Shown: positions 6,323-7,569 of the stretch, in pieces
How positions within the stretch are numbered: the stretch's first letter is position 1
How the letters are laid out: every line of letters starts with the position of its first letter
Assembly: GCA_023433835.1 (NCBI GenBank)
Contig: JAEYTW010000145.1
Span: forward strand, 1-7,569
Length of the DNA: 7,569 nt
Direction: 5' to 3'
Source: Pseudomonadota bacterium
GTDB lineage: Bacteria; Pseudomonadota; Alphaproteobacteria; Ferrovibrionales; Ferrovibrionaceae
Notes under the pieces: generated by a model
The model's database searches: none
The model's input: the letters and a program-made list of their open reading frames with translations, nothing else
Told to the model about the DNA's origin: nothing
Program-made: the position numbers and the translations under genes

Positions 6323-6928
6323 ATGAATTACGGCGACCTCAGGGCCTCGGTCGAGGCAACCTTGAACCGCTCGGACAACACGCCCGCCCTCACCGCTTCC
6401 TTCATCGACAAGGGCATCCGCCTGATCCAGCGCCGGGTGCGCCTGCCGTTCATGGAGCAGGCCGTCGTCGTCGATGTCGGCGACGATTTCACCGGCATCG
6501 ATATCCCCGGCGATTTCCTCGGGATGATCGTGCTGCACCATGCCGACCACCCGGCGCCGCTCGAGGTGGTCGGGCGGGCCGCCTTCGACGCGGTGCCGCT
6601 GGCGGTCCGCCCGCAGGTCTACACCCGCGACCGCGGCAATTTCCTGGTGGCAGGCCGCCCCGCGCCAGGCTCGATCCTGCGCTACAGCTATCACGCCGAT
6701 GCCGCGACCCTGAACGCCGATGGAGATACGAACGGCCTGCTCGCCGCCATGCCCGATCTCGTCGAATGGGCGGCGCTCATCTTTGCGTCGGAGCATTTCG
6801 AGGATCCCCGCGGCGACCGCTGGAACGCGCGCTACGAGGCGACGATGGCCGACATCGAGGCACAGAATGCGCGGCTGACGCTCGACGATGCCGCGGTGGC
6901 GCCGCTCGTCACCTGGGCGGCCTTGTGA
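6323..6928 (+). CDS. Head-tail adaptor (connector) protein, SU10 / P22 gp4 / T7 gp11-like
   Basis: Adaptors bind in a ring beneath the portal after packaging and provide the docking site for the tail. The product is 201 residues, close to T7 gp11 (196) and P22 gp4 (166). The N-terminal pattern 'NYGDLRASVEATLNRSD' (2-18), then 'FIDKGIRLIQRRVRLPFMEQ' (27-46), is typical: a short helix ending in L-N-R, and a second helix with R-x-x-R/L-R. 'IDIPGDFLGMIVLHH' (59-73) matches the [IL]-x-[IL]-P-x-D-[FY]-L strand of the family. 'ILRYSYHADAATL' and a C-terminal helical bundle ('LVEWAALIFASEHFED', about 146-161) complete the domain order. The start follows the previous stop after one base with only a weak ribosome binding site, so coupling is likely. 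The stop overlaps the next start (TGATG). Specific family membership was judged by eye. Confidence 0.83.
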   Translation: MNYGDLRASVEATLNRSDNTPALTASFIDKGIRLIQRRVRLPFMEQAVVVDVGDDFTGIDIPGDFLGMIVLHHADHPAPLEVVGRAAFDAVPLAVRPQVYTRDRGNFLVAGRPAPGSILRYSYHADAATLNADGDTNGLLAAMPDLVEWAALIFASEHFEDPRGDRWNARYEATMADIEAQNARLTLDDAAVAPLVTWAAL

Positions 6929-7158
6929 TGCACGGGGACGAATTGACCGAACTGCGCGTGGCGCTCGCCCGGCTCGAGGGCAAACTCGACATGTACGGCC
7001 TGCAGTCGACGGCCGTGTCGGCCGATCTCAAGGACCATGAAAAACGCCTGCGCGGGCTCGAGGAGGCACGCACCCGCCTGCTCACCTACGCCACCCTGCT
7101 TGGCGCCGGCACCAGCCTGCTGGCCGGCCTGGCCGGGAAAATCCTCCTGCATTTCTGA
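6928..7158 (+). CDS. Small coiled-coil protein with one C-terminal membrane helix (holin/XhlA-like topology)
   Basis: The product is 76 residues. Residues 4-49 form a charged heptad-type helix ('LTELRVALARLEGKLDM', 'LKDHEKRLRGLEEARTR'). Residues about 51-74 are hydrophobic with small residues ('LLTYATLLGAGTSLLAGLAG') and suit a single membrane helix. This arrangement is like XhlA-type holin-associated proteins and other small phage membrane proteins. The sequence does not show which function applies. Possibilities are a holin or antiholin, a spanin-like or injection-related membrane protein, or a minor virion component. ATG 6928 overlaps the adaptor stop (TGATG). A GTG at 6925 in the same frame is a possible alternative start, and the frame is open further upstream only as a shadow of the adaptor gene. 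There is no lysis enzyme next to it in the window, so the lysis role is unproven. Confidence 0.8.
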   Translation: MHGDELTELRVALARLEGKLDMYGLQSTAVSADLKDHEKRLRGLEEARTRLLTYATLLGAGTSLLAGLAGKILLHF

Positions 7159-7187
7159 CCGCGGCAGCCGCCGCCGACATCCCCATT

Positions 7188-7191
7188 GGAG
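7188..7191 (+). promoter_or_regulatory. Ribosome binding site for the Ala/Thr-rich tail-like gene
   Basis: GGAG lies six bases before ATG 7198, in the 39-base gap after the membrane-protein gene. It supports this start for the gene leaving the window. Confidence 0.65.
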
Positions 7192-7197
7192 CGTTCC

Positions 7198-7569
7198 ATG
7201 ACCACATCCGGCTTTTTCACCGGCACCAACCCGGCGCCCGAAACCGTCGAGACGGTCGCCGAACTGCTGGCCGAGGCCCGCGAGGCGGCGGCGACCGTCA
7301 TTGATGCGACCGACGCCGCGCAAACGGCACAGACGGCAGCCGAAACGGCCCGCGACGGCGCAACCGCCGCCGCGGCGACCGCGACGGATGCCGCGGCCAT
7401 GGCGACCGTCGCCGCGGCCGATGTCACCGTCGATGCCGCGGCCGTTCAGTCCGCACTGGCCGCCGCCCAGGCCGCGCGTGACGCCGCGGCAGTCAGCGCC
7501 GCCGGCGCGGCGACCGATGCGGCGGATGCCACCGCCGCCGCCACCACGGCAACAACTGCGGCAACGACG
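7198..7569 (+). CDS. Ala/Thr-rich N-terminal part of a probable tail or tail-fibre protein (3' end outside window)
   Basis: The frame is open from ATG 7198 to the window end, 124 codons with no stop. The first 24 residues ('MTTSGFFTGTNPAPETVETV' onwards) are a short unique head, which may be the virion attachment segment. The rest is low complexity: 52 Ala and 24 Thr among the 124 residues, mixed with Asp, Val and Gln in patterns such as 'DAAQTAQTAAETARDGA' and 'VQSALAAAQAARDAA'. Ala-rich stretches of this kind form slender coiled-coil stalks near the start of many phage tail fibres and other tail appendages. Position after the adaptor gene agrees with a tail gene. The folded domains that would settle its identity are beyond the window. 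A tail tube, internal virion or structural repeat protein cannot be excluded. Confidence 0.7.
   Translation, partial: MTTSGFFTGTNPAPETVETVAELLAEAREAAATVIDATDAAQTAQTAAETARDGATAAAATATDAAAMATVAAADVTVDAAAVQSALAAAQAARDAAAVSAAGAATDAADATAAATTATTAATT
7387..7443 (+). repeat. Short direct repeat in the Ala-rich coding region
   Basis: The 12-base word GATGCCGCGGCC (Asp-Ala-Ala-Ala) occurs at 7387-7398 and again at 7432-7443, exactly 45 bases apart. This gives a 15-residue offset between two similar peptide blocks ('DAAAMATVAAAD' and 'DAAAVQSALAAAQ'). It may reflect stalk repeat duplication, but low-complexity GC-rich coding sequence also makes such words by chance. Confidence 0.4.

Noticed and set aside
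6766..6927. Long N-terminal extension of the small membrane protein
   Set aside because: The added part overlaps the adaptor gene and reads as Arg/Gly-rich shadow sequence; ATG 6928 gives a clean coiled-coil protein with a TGATG junction.
7198..7569. CRISPR-like or tandem DNA repeats in the GCC/GCG-rich end of the window
   Set aside because: The repetition is irregular, in frame and explained by Ala/Thr-rich coding; there are no regular spacers.

Overview
This window is a head-morphogenesis (packaging, capsid and connector) module of a tailed double-stranded DNA bacteriophage or prophage. All genes are on the + strand and tightly packed. Base composition is very GC-rich, with strong G/C preference at third codon positions. 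Together with the look of the terminase and portal proteins, this suggests an alphaproteobacterial host, perhaps Rhodospirillales-like. That host call is an inference, since no host gene, tRNA or attachment site is visible. No integrase, repressor or lysis enzyme lies in the window, so an integrated prophage and a free phage cannot be told apart.

Layout: (1) the 3' end of a probable small terminase subunit (cut by the left edge to 217); (2) the large terminase subunit (207-1778); (3) a P22/SU10-like portal protein (1775-3754); (4) an unrecognised 90-residue protein (3751-4023); (5) a probable scaffold protein (4031-5017); (6) a major capsid protein of the DUF5309/SU10-type family (5058-5969); (7) a perfect-stem intrinsic terminator (5976-6010); (8) a 98-residue capsid-associated small protein (6025-6321); (9) a head-tail adaptor (6323-6928); (10) a 76-residue coiled-coil plus single-membrane-helix protein (6928-7158); (11) the start of an Ala/Thr-rich, probably tail-related protein that runs off the right edge (7198 onward).

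How the parts work together: the small terminase recognises phage DNA, and the large terminase cuts it and pumps it through the portal ring. The procapsid is built from the capsid protein on the scaffold, which then leaves. The adaptor docks under the portal and joins it to the tail. The gene order and the adaptor type favour a short-tailed (podovirus-like) virion. The tail genes themselves lie to the right of the window.

The first four genes are joined by overlapping stop/start codons, implying translational coupling. The capsid gene has its own good ribosome binding site and is followed by a strong terminator, which fits a need for far more capsid protein than connector protein. I see a conventional phage head module and no convincing undescribed system. 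The most unusual details are a near-identical ten-residue motif at both ends of the scaffold, a small holin-like membrane protein inside the structural operon, and a polyproline linker in the portal.
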